In this document: positions 18,388-27,563 of the stretch, in pieces | Numbering within the stretch: the first letter of the stretch is position 1 | Layout of the letters: every line of letters starts with the position of its first letter | Source of the DNA: Allobosea sp. CRIB-10 | GTDB lineage: Bacteria > Pseudomonadota > Alphaproteobacteria > Rhizobiales > Beijerinckiaceae | Reading direction: 5' to 3' | DNA length: 64,000 bases | NCBI RefSeq assembly: GCF_900112185.1 | Contig: NZ_FOKP01000010.1 | Location: forward strand, 62,001 to 126,000 | Translations under genes and position numbers: made by a program | The notes under the pieces: generated by a model | What the model was told of the DNA's origin: nothing | Seen by the model: only the letters and a program-made list of their open reading frames with translations | Database searches by the model: none

Positions 18388-19394
18388 GCCTGAGCCGCCG
18401 CAGCCTGATCGCCGGCCTCGGCGCGGCGGCTCTGAGCCTGCCTGCGCGGGCGCAGAGCCTGGAGCCAGGGCGGATACCTGTCAGCATCTCGGCTCGGCCG
18501 ATCGCGAGCTTCGAGCCCGGTAACGCCACGAAGTCCCGCTTCGGCCAACTGAGCTTCCGCGGTGGGCTCCAGCTTTCCGGCAGCCATCCCCGTTTTGGCG
18601 GCTTCTCCGGGCTTTGGCGCTCGCTGGAGGGGGAGCGGCTCGTCGCGATCACTGATAACGGCTTCTGGCTGACGGCCAGGATCAGCCGCAAGCAGGGCAA
18701 GCTCGCCGGGCTGGAGGAGGCCGAGCTCGCGCCGATTCTCGGGGCCTCCGGCAAGCCGCTGCACCGCTCGCGTTATTACGACACCGAATCGCTCGCCATT
18801 CAGGGCGGCACCGCCTTTATCGGCGTCGAGCGCGCCCATGACATCCTGCGCTTCGACTTCGCCCGTCACAGCGTCGAAGCCCGGGCGCAATTGGTGCCGA
18901 CGCCGCCCGCGCTGAAGCGCCTGCCGAGCAATCGCGGGCTGGAGGCGCTCGGCGTTCTGCCGGCCGGCCACGCGCTCGCCGGTGCGCTGATCGCGATCTC
19001 CGAGCGCTCCGGCCGCGAGGACGAGCCGACCGCCGGCTTCATCATGGGCGGGCGCCAGCCGGGCACGCTGCAGGTGATCCGCCGCGACGGCTACGACATC
19101 ACCGACCTCGCCTTCCTGCCGGGCGGTGACATGCTGCTGCTGGAGCGCTGGTACAAGCCGCTGCGCGGCGTCGGCCTGCGCATCCGCCGCATCGCCGGCA
19201 GCACGATCCGGCCGGGGGCGAAGCTGGACGGACCGCTGCTGATCGAGGCCGATCTCGGCCAGGAGATCGACAATATGGAGGGGATGGCGGTCCACCAGGA
19301 GAACGGGCGGACCATCATCACCCTGATCTCGGACGACAATTTCTCGACATTCCTGCAGCGGACAGTGCTGCTGGAGTTCGAGCTGGTGCAGTAA
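18384..19394 (+). CDS. Exported esterase-like (phytase-like domain) protein
   Basis: A 336-residue protein with a Tat-type signal ([22 protein letters not shown]) followed by the esterase-like-activity-of-phytase domain, a beta-propeller-like fold. Characteristic segments are [49 protein letters not shown] and a final [28 protein letters not shown]. The start overlaps the cobT stop (ATGA). I recall this gene next to cobT in many Hyphomicrobiales, so the linkage is probably old, but no role in cobalamin synthesis is known to me. The actual substrate is unproven. Confidence 0.88.
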   Translation: MSLSRRSLIAGLGAAALSLPARAQSLEPGRIPVSISARPIASFEPGNATKSRFGQLSFRGGLQLSGSHPRFGGFSGLWRSLEGERLVAITDNGFWLTARISRKQGKLAGLEEAELAPILGASGKPLHRSRYYDTESLAIQGGTAFIGVERAHDILRFDFARHSVEARAQLVPTPPALKRLPSNRGLEALGVLPAGHALAGALIAISERSGREDEPTAGFIMGGRQPGTLQVIRRDGYDITDLAFLPGGDMLLLERWYKPLRGVGLRIRRIAGSTIRPGAKLDGPLLIEADLGQEIDNMEGMAVHQENGRTIITLISDDNFSTFLQRTVLLEFELVQ

Positions 19395-19402
19395 TTGGCG
19401 CG

Positions 19403-19509
19403 CGTCATGCTCGGGCTTGACCCGAGCATCTCAGGCCGAAATGGGCTCGACCAGCGCCTTCTCGTCAGGAGATTCTCGGGTCTGCGCTTGGCTTCGCCCG
19501 AGAATGACG
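19403..19509. repeat. Palindromic intergenic repeat (family C)
   Basis: A REP-like element of about 107 bp between the convergent phytase-like gene and rpmB. Ends are cgtcat/atgacg. It contains one strong hairpin (atgctcggg 19407-19415 with cccgagcat 19421-19429) and a second stem (ttctcggg with cccgagaa) in its right half. Single copy in this window. Confidence 0.7.
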
Positions 19510-19524
19510 AGCGAGCCAGCAACG

Positions 19525-19548
19525 AAAAAAGCGGCCTTGCGGCCGCTT
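19525..19548 (-). terminator. Rho-independent terminator of rpmB
   Basis: Read on the minus strand, an 8-bp stem (aagcggcc / ggccgctt, loop gcaa) runs directly into a six-T run, 26 bp after the rpmB stop. This is a classic intrinsic terminator. Confidence 0.9.
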
Positions 19549-19574
19549 CGTTCAGTCCCGAGGGAAACCCGCGC

Positions 19575-19862
19575 TCAGTTGGCGGCGAGCTTCTTCTCGA
19601 TGTCGCGCTTCAGCGCCAGCGCGCCGGTCGACAGGTCGCCGGCCGGAGCCTTGACCAGGAAGGCGTCGAGGCCGCCGCGATGGTCGACGGTGCGCAGCGC
19701 ATTCGCCGAGACGCGCAGGCGGACCGAACGGCCGAGCGCATCCGACTGCAGCGTGACGTTGACGAGGTTCGGCCGGAAGACCGTCTTGGTCTTGCGGTTC
19801 GAGTGGCTGACGAGGTGGCCGGTCTGGGTGGCTTTCCCGGTCAGTTCGCAACGGCGGGCCAT
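19575..19862 (-). CDS. rpmB: 50S ribosomal protein L28
   Basis: A 95-residue large-subunit ribosomal protein. The family signature [26 protein letters not shown] is at the N-terminus, with [10 protein letters not shown] and the C-terminal helix ending [11 protein letters not shown]. It lacks the CxxC zinc pairs of some L28 proteins. It is monocistronic by appearance: a strong terminator follows and the next upstream gene is divergent. The 253-bp region to the DUF3108 gene must hold the promoters of both genes. Confidence 0.97.
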   Translation of the reverse strand: MARRCELTGKATQTGHLVSHSNRKTKTVFRPNLVNVTLQSDALGRSVRLRVSANALRTVDHRGGLDAFLVKAPAGDLSTGALALKRDIEKKLAAN

Positions 19863-20115
19863 GATCGTGTTCCCAAAATCTCCGAATGCTCAACGCAAAA
19901 TGCCGACACGCGACGTGCCGGCAGGCGAGCACCGGAAGTCAAATTGAAGTGGGCGGTCTATAACGGTCCGGTGACAGCCCGTCAAGGCAGGTCGCACGTA
20001 AAGCGCCCGGAAACATCTCGGTAACCATTATCCCGCCAAGCTGGCGCGAAGCCAGTCACGATTCGGACCGAATCTCAGTGCATGCGACGATACCCGTCGC
20101 GCCCGGAGCCTCCAG

Positions 20116-20946
20116 ATGAAGCTCGCTCTGTCGCCTGCCAGCAGCGCCCTGATCGCGGCGCTGATGCTCGCACTGCCGGCGCCGACCGCGCAGGCGGCCT
20201 CGCTCGACGCGACCTATGACGTCAGCCTGCTCGGCCTCTCGCTCGGCAAGGCCAATCTGGCCGGCGGCATCACTGGCGGCAGCTACAAGCTCGACGCCAC
20301 CGCCAAGCTGACCGGCCTCGTCGGCAGCTTTACCGGCGGGCGCGGTTCGGGCACCGCGACCGGCAATCTCAACGGCAGCCGGCTCTCGCCCGCCACCTTC
20401 GCGGTGTCCTCGGCCAATTCCAGCGAAAGCCGCACTGTGCGCATGGCGCTGGGCGGCAATGCGGTGCAGGCGCTGGCGATCGAGCCGCCGATCGATCCCA
20501 AGCCCGATCGCGTCCCGCTCAAGGACGAGCACCAGCGCAACATCATGGATCCGCTCAGCGCCTTCCTGATGCCGGTCGAGGCTTCCGGCCGCACTGGCGG
20601 CGCGGCGGCCTGCAACCGCACGCTGGCCATCTTCGACGGCGCGGCGCGCTACGACATCAAGCTGAGTTATTCCGGCACGCGCGAGATCAAGATCGACGGC
20701 TATAGCGGCCCGGTCTCGGTTTGCCAGGCGCGCTATGTTCCGATCGCCGGCCACCGGGCGCTGCGGCCCGCGACCAAGTTCATGGCCGAGAACAAGGAGA
20801 TCTCGACCTGGCTCGCCCCCGTCGCCGGGACGAACATGATGCTGCCGGTGCGCATATCCGTGAAGACGATGATCGGCACCGCGGTGATCGAGGCCTCGAG
20901 CTTCAAGGTCGATCCCGGCGTCACGGCGACCGCGACGCGGAATTGA
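20116..20946 (+). CDS. DUF3108-domain exported protein
   Basis: A 276-residue protein with a clear Sec signal peptide (MKLALSPASSALIAALMLAL ... AQA). The mature part begins ASLDATYDVSLLGLSLGKANLAG, the beta-rich start of DUF3108 proteins, and it has the conserved DPLSAFLMPV segment. Two cysteines (CNRTLAIFDG and VSVCQARY) could form a disulfide in the periplasm. Function is unknown; the family is common in Proteobacteria and the rpmB / DUF3108 neighbourhood is typical of Hyphomicrobiales. It ends 9 bp from the convergent stop of the putative immunity gene. Confidence 0.88.
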   Translation: MKLALSPASSALIAALMLALPAPTAQAASLDATYDVSLLGLSLGKANLAGGITGGSYKLDATAKLTGLVGSFTGGRGSGTATGNLNGSRLSPATFAVSSANSSESRTVRMALGGNAVQALAIEPPIDPKPDRVPLKDEHQRNIMDPLSAFLMPVEASGRTGGAAACNRTLAIFDGAARYDIKLSYSGTREIKIDGYSGPVSVCQARYVPIAGHRALRPATKFMAENKEISTWLAPVAGTNMMLPVRISVKTMIGTAVIEASSFKVDPGVTATATRN

Positions 20947-20955
20947 GGTTCCCCA

Positions 20956-21630
20956 TCAACGGCTCCGGCCGAGTTCGAACGGGAATGGTACCTGCTCGAA
21001 GATCGGCAAGACTCCGATCTTCTGGATCGTCTTCATCTCCCAGTCGTGCAACATGGCCGCAATACCGGCTTCGTCTCGCGCTTCCAGTAAGGGAGCGAGA
21101 TGGTCAACAATGAGCGCATAGCTACCCTCCGACCAGTAGCGAGATTTTCGGGGGTGCAGCGCCATCCAACGCGCGGTCTCGAGCGCATCATCAAAACGCC
21201 CCATCGCTGAAGCCAGCTGAACTTTATGTAACGGTGAGTTGACTGTCTCGCGGTAGCCGAATTCTCTATTCTGATCGAAGCTTAGAAGCGCATGGAAGCT
21301 TTCGATCGACCTCAGCATCGGTAAGATGCGTTCCTCCACGGCTTGGAGGAATGCGTCCTTGAAGTGCGGCTGAGACCAGTATCGCGGCTGGTCCCGTGCC
21401 GTTGAAAATTCTTCGAGCCAAAAGCCTTGCAAGGTTGCGCAGGGGTCGCAGGTGTAGCCGATCGAGAAGAAGAACTGCGGCAGGTCCGATATGCTCGTGC
21501 GGTCGATCGAGATCGTGCGGATGATGTGGCGGAGGGGCTTGAGGATGACAAACGGCCCATACCGTACCAAGTCGTGGTGCCGAGCTACCAATGTGTCGAG
21601 TAGCTCGGCAATTTGCGTCTTCGATGTCAC
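20956..21630 (-). CDS. Putative immunity protein for the adjacent nuclease-like toxin
   Basis: A 224-residue protein with no family that I recognise. It is soluble, has no signal peptide, and is rich in aromatic residues and helices (for example HFKDAFLQAVEERILPMLRSIESF). Its ATG overlaps the stop of the upstream toxin-like gene by four bases, the usual layout of a toxin followed by its immunity gene. The base composition is visibly lower in G+C than the neighbours (runs such as ttgaaaattcttcgagccaaaa), which suggests recent acquisition. The immunity role is inferred only from position and composition. An unrelated function cannot be excluded. Confidence 0.6.
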   Translation of the reverse strand: MTSKTQIAELLDTLVARHHDLVRYGPFVILKPLRHIIRTISIDRTSISDLPQFFFSIGYTCDPCATLQGFWLEEFSTARDQPRYWSQPHFKDAFLQAVEERILPMLRSIESFHALLSFDQNREFGYRETVNSPLHKVQLASAMGRFDDALETARWMALHPRKSRYWSEGSYALIVDHLAPLLEARDEAGIAAMLHDWEMKTIQKIGVLPIFEQVPFPFELGRSR

Positions 21631-22826
21631 TTGCTCGGCCTGACTTCGAGGACGACGATGCGACGCGCGCTAGCAAAGCCATATCGCCCTGCGTTCGCCA
21701 AAATATCCGAGCGGCGAACGGACAGGCCTCGTCTCCCGGCCTTGAAATCGTAAATGCAAAGTGTTCCGTCAGCCCTCAATTCGTAGGCGTCATAACGCAC
21801 TGTATCGGGATAACCGTACCGGCGCAGGGTCTCCGAGGTCGGTTCGCTTAACTCCTTCAGGAACGACCGCTCGGCCTTCAGGTCGGGATAGTTCTGCGTC
21901 GTGATTTGGTTGCCCATGTTCGTATGCACATACGTCCCGTAAACGGCCGGTGATGGATATTTGCTCGCGGGCCCGACCGTCGCAATGGCGGCGTCGAGGC
22001 GGGACTGCAATTCGGGCAGATAGCGACAGGTTGCTTCCGCTTCGGAGCGGCTGATCTGGCCGACATAGCCAAGGTCGAAGCCAGGCGCTTGGCCGGGCCG
22101 ATAATCTCGCGCGTTAAAAGCAATGGTCGCTTCCTGCCCATCGATCTTGTTTCGCGCCGACAGCCAGGTGAAGAGCGTCAGAGCCGATGTGATCGTGACC
22201 TCCGCCGCCGCGGGGGCAGCGGGCAGCAATGGAGCGAACGCCTCCTGCACGGTCGCCTCGCGCTCCGGCCCGCGTTCGGTCCAGGTCGAGCGTGAGACGA
22301 CTTCGCCGTCGGGACCACCATCGCGGATCGTCTGGGTGCGATCGGAGGTCTCGAAGGTGGTCTTGCCGCCCTCGGGCACCGCGACGGTGTGGCGCTCGTC
22401 CCAGTCGCTCGGCTTGCCGGGGGCAGCGAACTCGGAGTGGATGGTCGAGCCGTCGCGGTTGACGACGGAGCGTTCGGCGAGCGAGCCGTCGGGGCGGGTG
22501 GCGTCCTGATAGAAGGCCCAGCTCTCCTCGCCGCTGGTATCGGGTACGACGTCGCCGAAATTTAATGCGGCCGCGAAGGCGTTTCCGAGATTGCCGATGA
22601 AGTCGGTTCCGGTCAGCGTCGGATCGCCACCACCTCCGCCGCTGGTCCATTGCCCGCCATCGGCATTGCCGGCCGGCACGCGCGGCTGGTCGGGATTGTA
22701 TTTGCGGGCGAGCTCGTGGCGGAGCAGCCGCGTCTGCGCCTTCAGCGAGACAAGCCGGCGGCGCAGAAGGACGATCTCGCGCCAGCGTGCGCTGTCGGCG
22801 GCTGAACGATGCGGCAGGTCGGGCAT
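21627..22826 (-). CDS. Putative polymorphic toxin with C-terminal PD-(D/E)XK-like nuclease domain
   Basis: A 399-residue protein. Residues 12-42 form a helical, possibly coiled region. Residues 43-62 carry the motif YNPDQPRVPAGNADGGQW, which I recall from alphaproteobacterial toxin-like and phage-linked proteins. A Gly-rich hinge (63-67) follows, then a variable middle. The C-terminus has RYDAYELRADG (Asp346) and CIYDFKAG (Asp360, Lys362), which fit the D-x(n)-DxK active site of PD-(D/E)XK nucleases, with a candidate helix Glu319. ATG 22826 is preceded by aggag; the frame is open 41 codons upstream without a good site. The C-terminal third is lower in G+C. No signal peptide is seen. The target and delivery route are unknown. 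Confidence 0.68.
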   Translation of the reverse strand: MPDLPHRSAADSARWREIVLLRRRLVSLKAQTRLLRHELARKYNPDQPRVPAGNADGGQWTSGGGGGDPTLTGTDFIGNLGNAFAAALNFGDVVPDTSGEESWAFYQDATRPDGSLAERSVVNRDGSTIHSEFAAPGKPSDWDERHTVAVPEGGKTTFETSDRTQTIRDGGPDGEVVSRSTWTERGPEREATVQEAFAPLLPAAPAAAEVTITSALTLFTWLSARNKIDGQEATIAFNARDYRPGQAPGFDLGYVGQISRSEAEATCRYLPELQSRLDAAIATVGPASKYPSPAVYGTYVHTNMGNQITTQNYPDLKAERSFLKELSEPTSETLRRYGYPDTVRYDAYELRADGTLCIYDFKAGRRGLSVRRSDILANAGRYGFASARRIVVLEVRPSK

Positions 22827-23014
22827 AACGTGCTCCTGGTTGTGGAGCGTCGTTCTGAGGCCGCCAGAAGCACCGGGGATAAGATCGCTATCTATCCCCG
22901 CTAACGTCCGATTCTGCCTTCGCCTCGCAACGCATGAAGGCTTTGCCATTCGACGAATTGCGGGACTCGGGTGCGAGGCGCTAGCCTTCCCGGCGATTCG
23001 TATCCGGAGCCGCC

Positions 23015-23905
23015 ATGTCCCGCGATTTCGCCTTGCCGCCCGGCCTCAGGCATCGCCAGGTCGTCGTGCGCGACACCATGCTCCATGTCGCCGAGGTCGG
23101 CGACGGGCCGGCGGTGCTGCTGCTGCATGGCTGGCCGGAATTCTGGATGAGCTGGCTGCCGATCATGAATCGGCTGCACGGCGAGTTCCGTTTGATCGCA
23201 CCCGATCTGCGCGGCTTCGGCGACAGCGGCAAATCATCGGCGCCGCGCAGCGATGTCGGTGCCAACGCCCATGCCGACGATATGGCGGCGCTGCTGGAGG
23301 GGCTCGGTGTCGGCCCGGTCGGCGTCGTCGGCCATGATGTCGGCGCCTATGTAGCGCAGGGGCTGGCGCGGCGCCATCCGCAGCGGGTCGAGAAGCTGCT
23401 GTTCTTCAATTGCCCGACACCGAGCGTCGGCTCGGCCTGGGTCCGCGACGGCCATATCAACGAGATCTGGTACCAGTCCTTCCAGCAATTGCCGCTGGCG
23501 GAGCAGTTGATCGGCTCCAGCCGCGAGGCCTGCGCGCTCTATCTCGGGCATTTCCTGACGCATTGGTGCCATCGAAAGGATGCCTTCGCGCCGGTCTTCG
23601 ACAGTTACGTCGAGAATTTCATGAAGCCGGGCAATCTGCGCGGCGGATTCGACTGGTATCGCAGCCAGAACGCGGCGCGGATCGCCGCGATCGACGGCCA
23701 CCCGGCGCCCTCCGTGCCGATCCATCAGCGCACAAGGGTGCATTGGGGCCGGCACGACCCGATCCTGAAATCGGACTGGTCGACCTTCCTGCCGCTCTAT
23801 TTCGACGACGTCGAGGTGAGCTTCTGTGAGGACGCCGGTCATTTCGTCCATGTCGAGGCACCTGACGAAGCCGCGCAGGTCCTGGCCGACGTGTTCGCTG
23901 ATTAG
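23015..23905 (+). CDS. Alpha/beta hydrolase, epoxide-hydrolase/dehalogenase type
   Basis: A 296-residue cytoplasmic alpha/beta-hydrolase. The oxyanion motif is [12 protein letters not shown], followed by [14 protein letters not shown]. The nucleophile elbow is [11 protein letters not shown], with Asp rather than Ser, as in soluble epoxide hydrolases, haloalkane and fluoroacetate dehalogenases. The C-terminal acid and base are WGRHDPIL and [13 protein letters not shown]. The Asp nucleophile excludes an ordinary serine esterase. Which halide or epoxide it acts on cannot be told. It is transcribed away from the toxin-like gene and has no obvious operon partner. Confidence 0.88.
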   Translation: MSRDFALPPGLRHRQVVVRDTMLHVAEVGDGPAVLLLHGWPEFWMSWLPIMNRLHGEFRLIAPDLRGFGDSGKSSAPRSDVGANAHADDMAALLEGLGVGPVGVVGHDVGAYVAQGLARRHPQRVEKLLFFNCPTPSVGSAWVRDGHINEIWYQSFQQLPLAEQLIGSSREACALYLGHFLTHWCHRKDAFAPVFDSYVENFMKPGNLRGGFDWYRSQNAARIAAIDGHPAPSVPIHQRTRVHWGRHDPILKSDWSTFLPLYFDDVEVSFCEDAGHFVHVEAPDEAAQVLADVFAD

Positions 23906-24222
23906 TTGGCGGCTTATTGGCTACCGTATCCCTCGGAGTCCTCTCGCCTTCTGGCGCGCAACACCTACATGAGCGAAAGCGGCCCTCGCGCGCGCAAGTC
24001 GGCGAAGGATGGACAATGAGGGCGATTCAAAATCTTGTGGTTTTTGAATCGCTTGCCGCGATATCTCGCCGTGAACGAAACCTGATTCTGCGGGAGTCAG
24101 CGATTCGGCCTCGCTTCGTTCCGGACTCGTTCTGTTCACGGATCGGGTTGCCTTTGGGTAGCCCATCCCGGTAGGGCTGGCCCGGCGTTTCGCCGCGCAG
24201 GCTGCAGGAAAGCTCCAGCGTC
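23906..24222. other. 317-bp intergenic region with nested inverted repeats
   Basis: No gene is seen here. It holds a perfect 10-bp AT-rich stem (cgattcaaaa 24023-24032 with ttttgaatcg 24042-24051) and a wider pair ccgtgaac (24069-24076) / gttcacgg (24134-24141) that encloses further self-complementary parts (gaacgaa / ttcgttc). The promoter of the helicase gene should lie here too. Confidence 0.5.
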
Positions 24223-27200
24223 TTGATCCAAACCCGTTCCCTTCCGCCCTCGCTCCGCGCCCGCGGTGTCACGGCGGTGCTCGGCCCGACCAATACCGGC
24301 AAGACCCATCTCGCCATCGAGCGGATGGTGGCGCATCCGACCGGCATGATCGGCCTGCCGCTGCGCCTTTTGGCGCGCGAGGTCTATCAACGCGTCGTCG
24401 ACAAGGTCGGGCCTCATGCCGTCGCGCTCGTCACCGGCGAGGAGAAGATCAAACCGGAGCGGCCGAGCTTCTGGGTCTGCACGGTCGAGGCGATGCCGCG
24501 CGACCTCGTGGTCGATTTCGTCGCCATCGACGAGATCCAGCTCGCCGCCGATCTCGATCGCGGCCATGTCTTCGCCGACCGGCTGCTCAATCATCGCGGC
24601 CGCGAGGAGACGATGCTGATCGGCGCCGGCACGATGAAGCCGCTGGTCGAGCAGCTCATCCCCGGCGTCAATGTCGTCTCCCGCCCGCGCCTGTCGAAGC
24701 TCTCCTTCGCCGGCGACCGCAAGATCACCCGGCTGCCGCGACGCTCGGCGATCGTCGCCTTCTCGGCCGAGGAGGTCTACGCCATCGCCGAGCTGATCCG
24801 GCGGCAGAAGGGCGGTGCGGCGGTGGTGCTGGGGGCGCTGTCCCCGCGCACGCGAAATGCCCAGGTCGAGATCTACCAGTCGGGCGATGTCGACTATCTC
24901 GTCGCCACCGACGCGATCGGCATGGGGCTCAACCTCGATGTCGACCACATCGCCTTCGCCGGCGACAGCAAGTTCGACGGTCACCACTATCGCAAGCTTC
25001 ATCCGGCCGAGTTCGGCCAGATCGCCGGCCGTGCCGGGCGCCACCTGCGCGACGGCACCTTCGGCACGACCGGCCGCGCCCCGCCCTTCGAGCAGGAGCT
25101 CGTCGAGGCGATCGAGGATCACCGCTTCGAATCGGTGCGCCAGGTGCAATGGCGCAACTCCGATCTCGACCTGCGCTCGATCCCCGGCCTGCTCGACAGC
25201 CTCAACTTCCAGCCGCAGGAACCGGGTCTGACGCGGGCGCTGATCGCCGAGGACATGACGACGCTGGAGATCCTGGCGCGCGATCACGACGTCTCGCGGC
25301 TGGCGCAGGGCAAGCCGGCCGTGTCCCGGCTCTGGGAAGTCTGCGGCCTGCCGGATTATCGCAAGATCGCGCCGATGCAGCATGCCGAGCTGGCGACCAC
25401 CCTTTATCTGCGCCTGATGCGGCATGGCCGGCTCGATCCGGACTGGTATGCCGGCCAATTGGCGGCGCTCGACCGGGTCGATGGCGAGATCGACACCCTG
25501 TCGGCCCGCATCGCCCAGGTGCGGACCTGGACCTATGTTGCCAACCGTCCGGACTGGCTACCCGATCCTGAGCATTGGCAGGGGGTGGCTCGTCTTGTAG
25601 AGGACAGGCTGTCGGACGCTTTGCACGAACGGCTCGCCAGCCGTTTCGTCGATCGGCGCACGAGCGTATTGATGCGTCGCCTGCGGGAGAATGCGATGTT
25701 GGAGGCCGAAGTCACCTCGACCGGCGATGTCCTGGTCGAGGGTCAGCATGTCGGATTGCTGCAAGGCTTCCGTTTCACGGCGGACCCGAAGGCGGGTGGT
25801 CCGGAAGCGAAAGCTTTGAACGCTGCGGCGCTGAAAGCGCTTGGCGGCGAGCTGGAAGCGCGCGCCTCGCGCGTCGTGCTGGCCGGGGACGAGGCCTTCG
25901 TGCTGTCGCATGATGGGCTGATCCGCTGGATCGGCGAGCCGGTCGCGCGCCTGACCGCCGGCGAGAAGGTGCTGGAGCCGCGCTTGCGCCTGATGGTCGA
26001 CGATCATCTGCCGGCCCCGGCCCGCGAGCAGATCGAGACGAGGCTCGGCGCCTGGCTGAAGCACCATGTCACCAAGCTGCTCGGCCCGCTCCAGATCCTG
26101 GAGAACGCCGAGAGCGTCAGCGGCATCGCCCGCGGCATCGCCTATCAGGCGGCCGAGGCGCTCGGCGTGCTGGAACGCAGCAAGGTCGCCGAGGAGATGA
26201 AGACGCTCGACCAGGAGGGACGGGCGGGCCTGCGCCAGCTCGGCATCCGCTTCGGCGCCTTCCATCTCTATGTCCCGGCGCTGCTGAAGCCGGCGCCGCG
26301 CGCGCTCGCCGCCCAGCTCTGGGCGCTGAAGCACGGCAATCCGGAAGTCTCCGGGCTCGACGACATCTCGCACCTTGCGTCGTCCGGGCGAACCTCGTTT
26401 CCTGCCAACAAGGAGATCCCGAAGGGGCTCTATCGTGCCGCCGGCTACCGCGTCTGCGGCGAGCGGGCCGTGCGCGTCGACATCCTCGAGCGCCTCGCCG
26501 ACCTGATCCGTCCCGCGATCGCCTATCGCCCCGGCGTCACGCTCGGCCAGCCGCCGGTGGGCGCTGCCGATCAGGACGGCTTCGTCGCCACCGGCGCGAT
26601 GACCTCGCTGGTCGGCTGCGCCGGCGAGGATTTCGCCTCGATCCTGCGCTCGCTCGGCTATGTCTCGCAGAAGCGTCCGGGCCCGGCGATCACCGTGCCG
26701 CTCGCTGCCGCGTCCGAGCCGGCCGCGACCACGCCCGCGGTTCCGGTGGAGGTCGTCGTCGAGGCGGCCGATGCGCTGAACGAGGCGCCGTCCACCGAGA
26801 GCGAGGCTGCCGCTGAAGGCGCGGACAGCGCTGCGCCTGCGGGCGAAACCGCGGATGCTCCGATCCTGACCGATGCGGAGATCGCTGCGGCTCCGGCCGA
26901 GGAAGAGGCTGCCGACCCGGTTGAGCCGGTGCCGGCCGACGCGATGTCGACGCTCGCCCTGCCAAGCGATGAGTCGGTGGCAGAAGCTGTGCCTGAAACC
27001 GAGATCGCGGCGACCGAGCCTGCTGTGGCCGCCGAAGCGGCTCCTGCGGCCGAGCCGGAGCTGATCGAGATCTGGCGTCCGCATCGCCATCAGGGCGGGC
27101 GGCGTCCCGAGCAGGGCCAGCGTGGCCGCCGGCCCGATCGTCGTGCCGGTGCTGCCGAGGCCGCTCCGGCGGCCGAAGGCGGCGAGGGCAAGCCCGGCGG

Positions 27201-27540
27201 GCAGCGTCCGCCTAACCGCAATCGCTGGCGCGAGGGGGGCTGGAATGGTCCGCGTCCTGCCGGCGGCGAAGGTGGCAGGCCCGCGGCGCAGGAGGGCGCC
27301 GGCCGCAATGCGCAGGGCCGCGATGGGCGTCCCGAGCGCGGCCCGCGGCCGGAGTTCAAGCGCGATGGCGGTCGCCCGGGTGGCGGTCCGCGTCGCGAGG
27401 AGCGCGGCGGCAAGGAGCAACGCTTCCAGCAGCCGCAGCGGCCGCGCCCGGCCGAGCGCCAGCCCGATCCGGATTCGCCCTTCGCCAAGCTGCTTGCCCT
27501 GAAAGCCCAGCTCGAGGGCAATGACGGGCGCAAGAGCTAG
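24223..27540 (+). CDS. SUV3-like DExH RNA helicase with disordered C-terminal tail
   Basis: A 1105-residue protein. Residues 1-350 are a superfamily 2 helicase core like mitochondrial SUV3: Walker A GPTNTGKT at 21-28, DEIQ at 103-106, motif VATDAIGMGLNLDV and the motif VI segment QIAGRAGRH. The central region (about 350-827) is the conserved alphaproteobacterial extension. From residue 828 the chain is low complexity: first Ala/Glu-rich and acidic, then from about 950 Arg/Gly/Pro-rich with many RPR and GGR units, ending in a short helix SPFAKLLALKAQLEG. It probably unwinds RNA during decay. The start is taken as TTG 24223 because it yields the motif at the expected distance; this is not certain. 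Confidence 0.88.
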   Translation: MIQTRSLPPSLRARGVTAVLGPTNTGKTHLAIERMVAHPTGMIGLPLRLLAREVYQRVVDKVGPHAVALVTGEEKIKPERPSFWVCTVEAMPRDLVVDFVAIDEIQLAADLDRGHVFADRLLNHRGREETMLIGAGTMKPLVEQLIPGVNVVSRPRLSKLSFAGDRKITRLPRRSAIVAFSAEEVYAIAELIRRQKGGAAVVLGALSPRTRNAQVEIYQSGDVDYLVATDAIGMGLNLDVDHIAFAGDSKFDGHHYRKLHPAEFGQIAGRAGRHLRDGTFGTTGRAPPFEQELVEAIEDHRFESVRQVQWRNSDLDLRSIPGLLDSLNFQPQEPGLTRALIAEDMTTLEILARDHDVSRLAQGKPAVSRLWEVCGLPDYRKIAPMQHAELATTLYLRLMRHGRLDPDWYAGQLAALDRVDGEIDTLSARIAQVRTWTYVANRPDWLPDPEHWQGVARLVEDRLSDALHERLASRFVDRRTSVLMRRLRENAMLEAEVTSTGDVLVEGQHVGLLQGFRFTADPKAGGPEAKALNAAALKALGGELEARASRVVLAGDEAFVLSHDGLIRWIGEPVARLTAGEKVLEPRLRLMVDDHLPAPAREQIETRLGAWLKHHVTKLLGPLQILENAESVSGIARGIAYQAAEALGVLERSKVAEEMKTLDQEGRAGLRQLGIRFGAFHLYVPALLKPAPRALAAQLWALKHGNPEVSGLDDISHLASSGRTSFPANKEIPKGLYRAAGYRVCGERAVRVDILERLADLIRPAIAYRPGVTLGQPPVGAADQDGFVATGAMTSLVGCAGEDFASILRSLGYVSQKRPGPAITVPLAAASEPAATTPAVPVEVVVEAADALNEAPSTESEAAAEGADSAAPAGETADAPILTDAEIAAAPAEEEAADPVEPVPADAMSTLALPSDESVAEAVPETEIAATEPAVAAEAAPAAEPELIEIWRPHRHQGGRRPEQGQRGRRPDRRAGAAEAAPAAEGGEGKPGGQRPPNRNRWREGGWNGPRPAGGEGGRPAAQEGAGRNAQGRDGRPERGPRPEFKRDGGRPGGGPRREERGGKEQRFQQPQRPRPAERQPDPDSPFAKLLALKAQLEGNDGRKS

Positions 27541-27563
27541 GCATTCGCACTCCGGGGTATCGC

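Noticed and set aside
21591-21851. Short plus-strand frame across the toxin/immunity junction
   Set aside because: It is antisense to the two minus-strand genes, with no motif and no ribosome-binding site that I could find.
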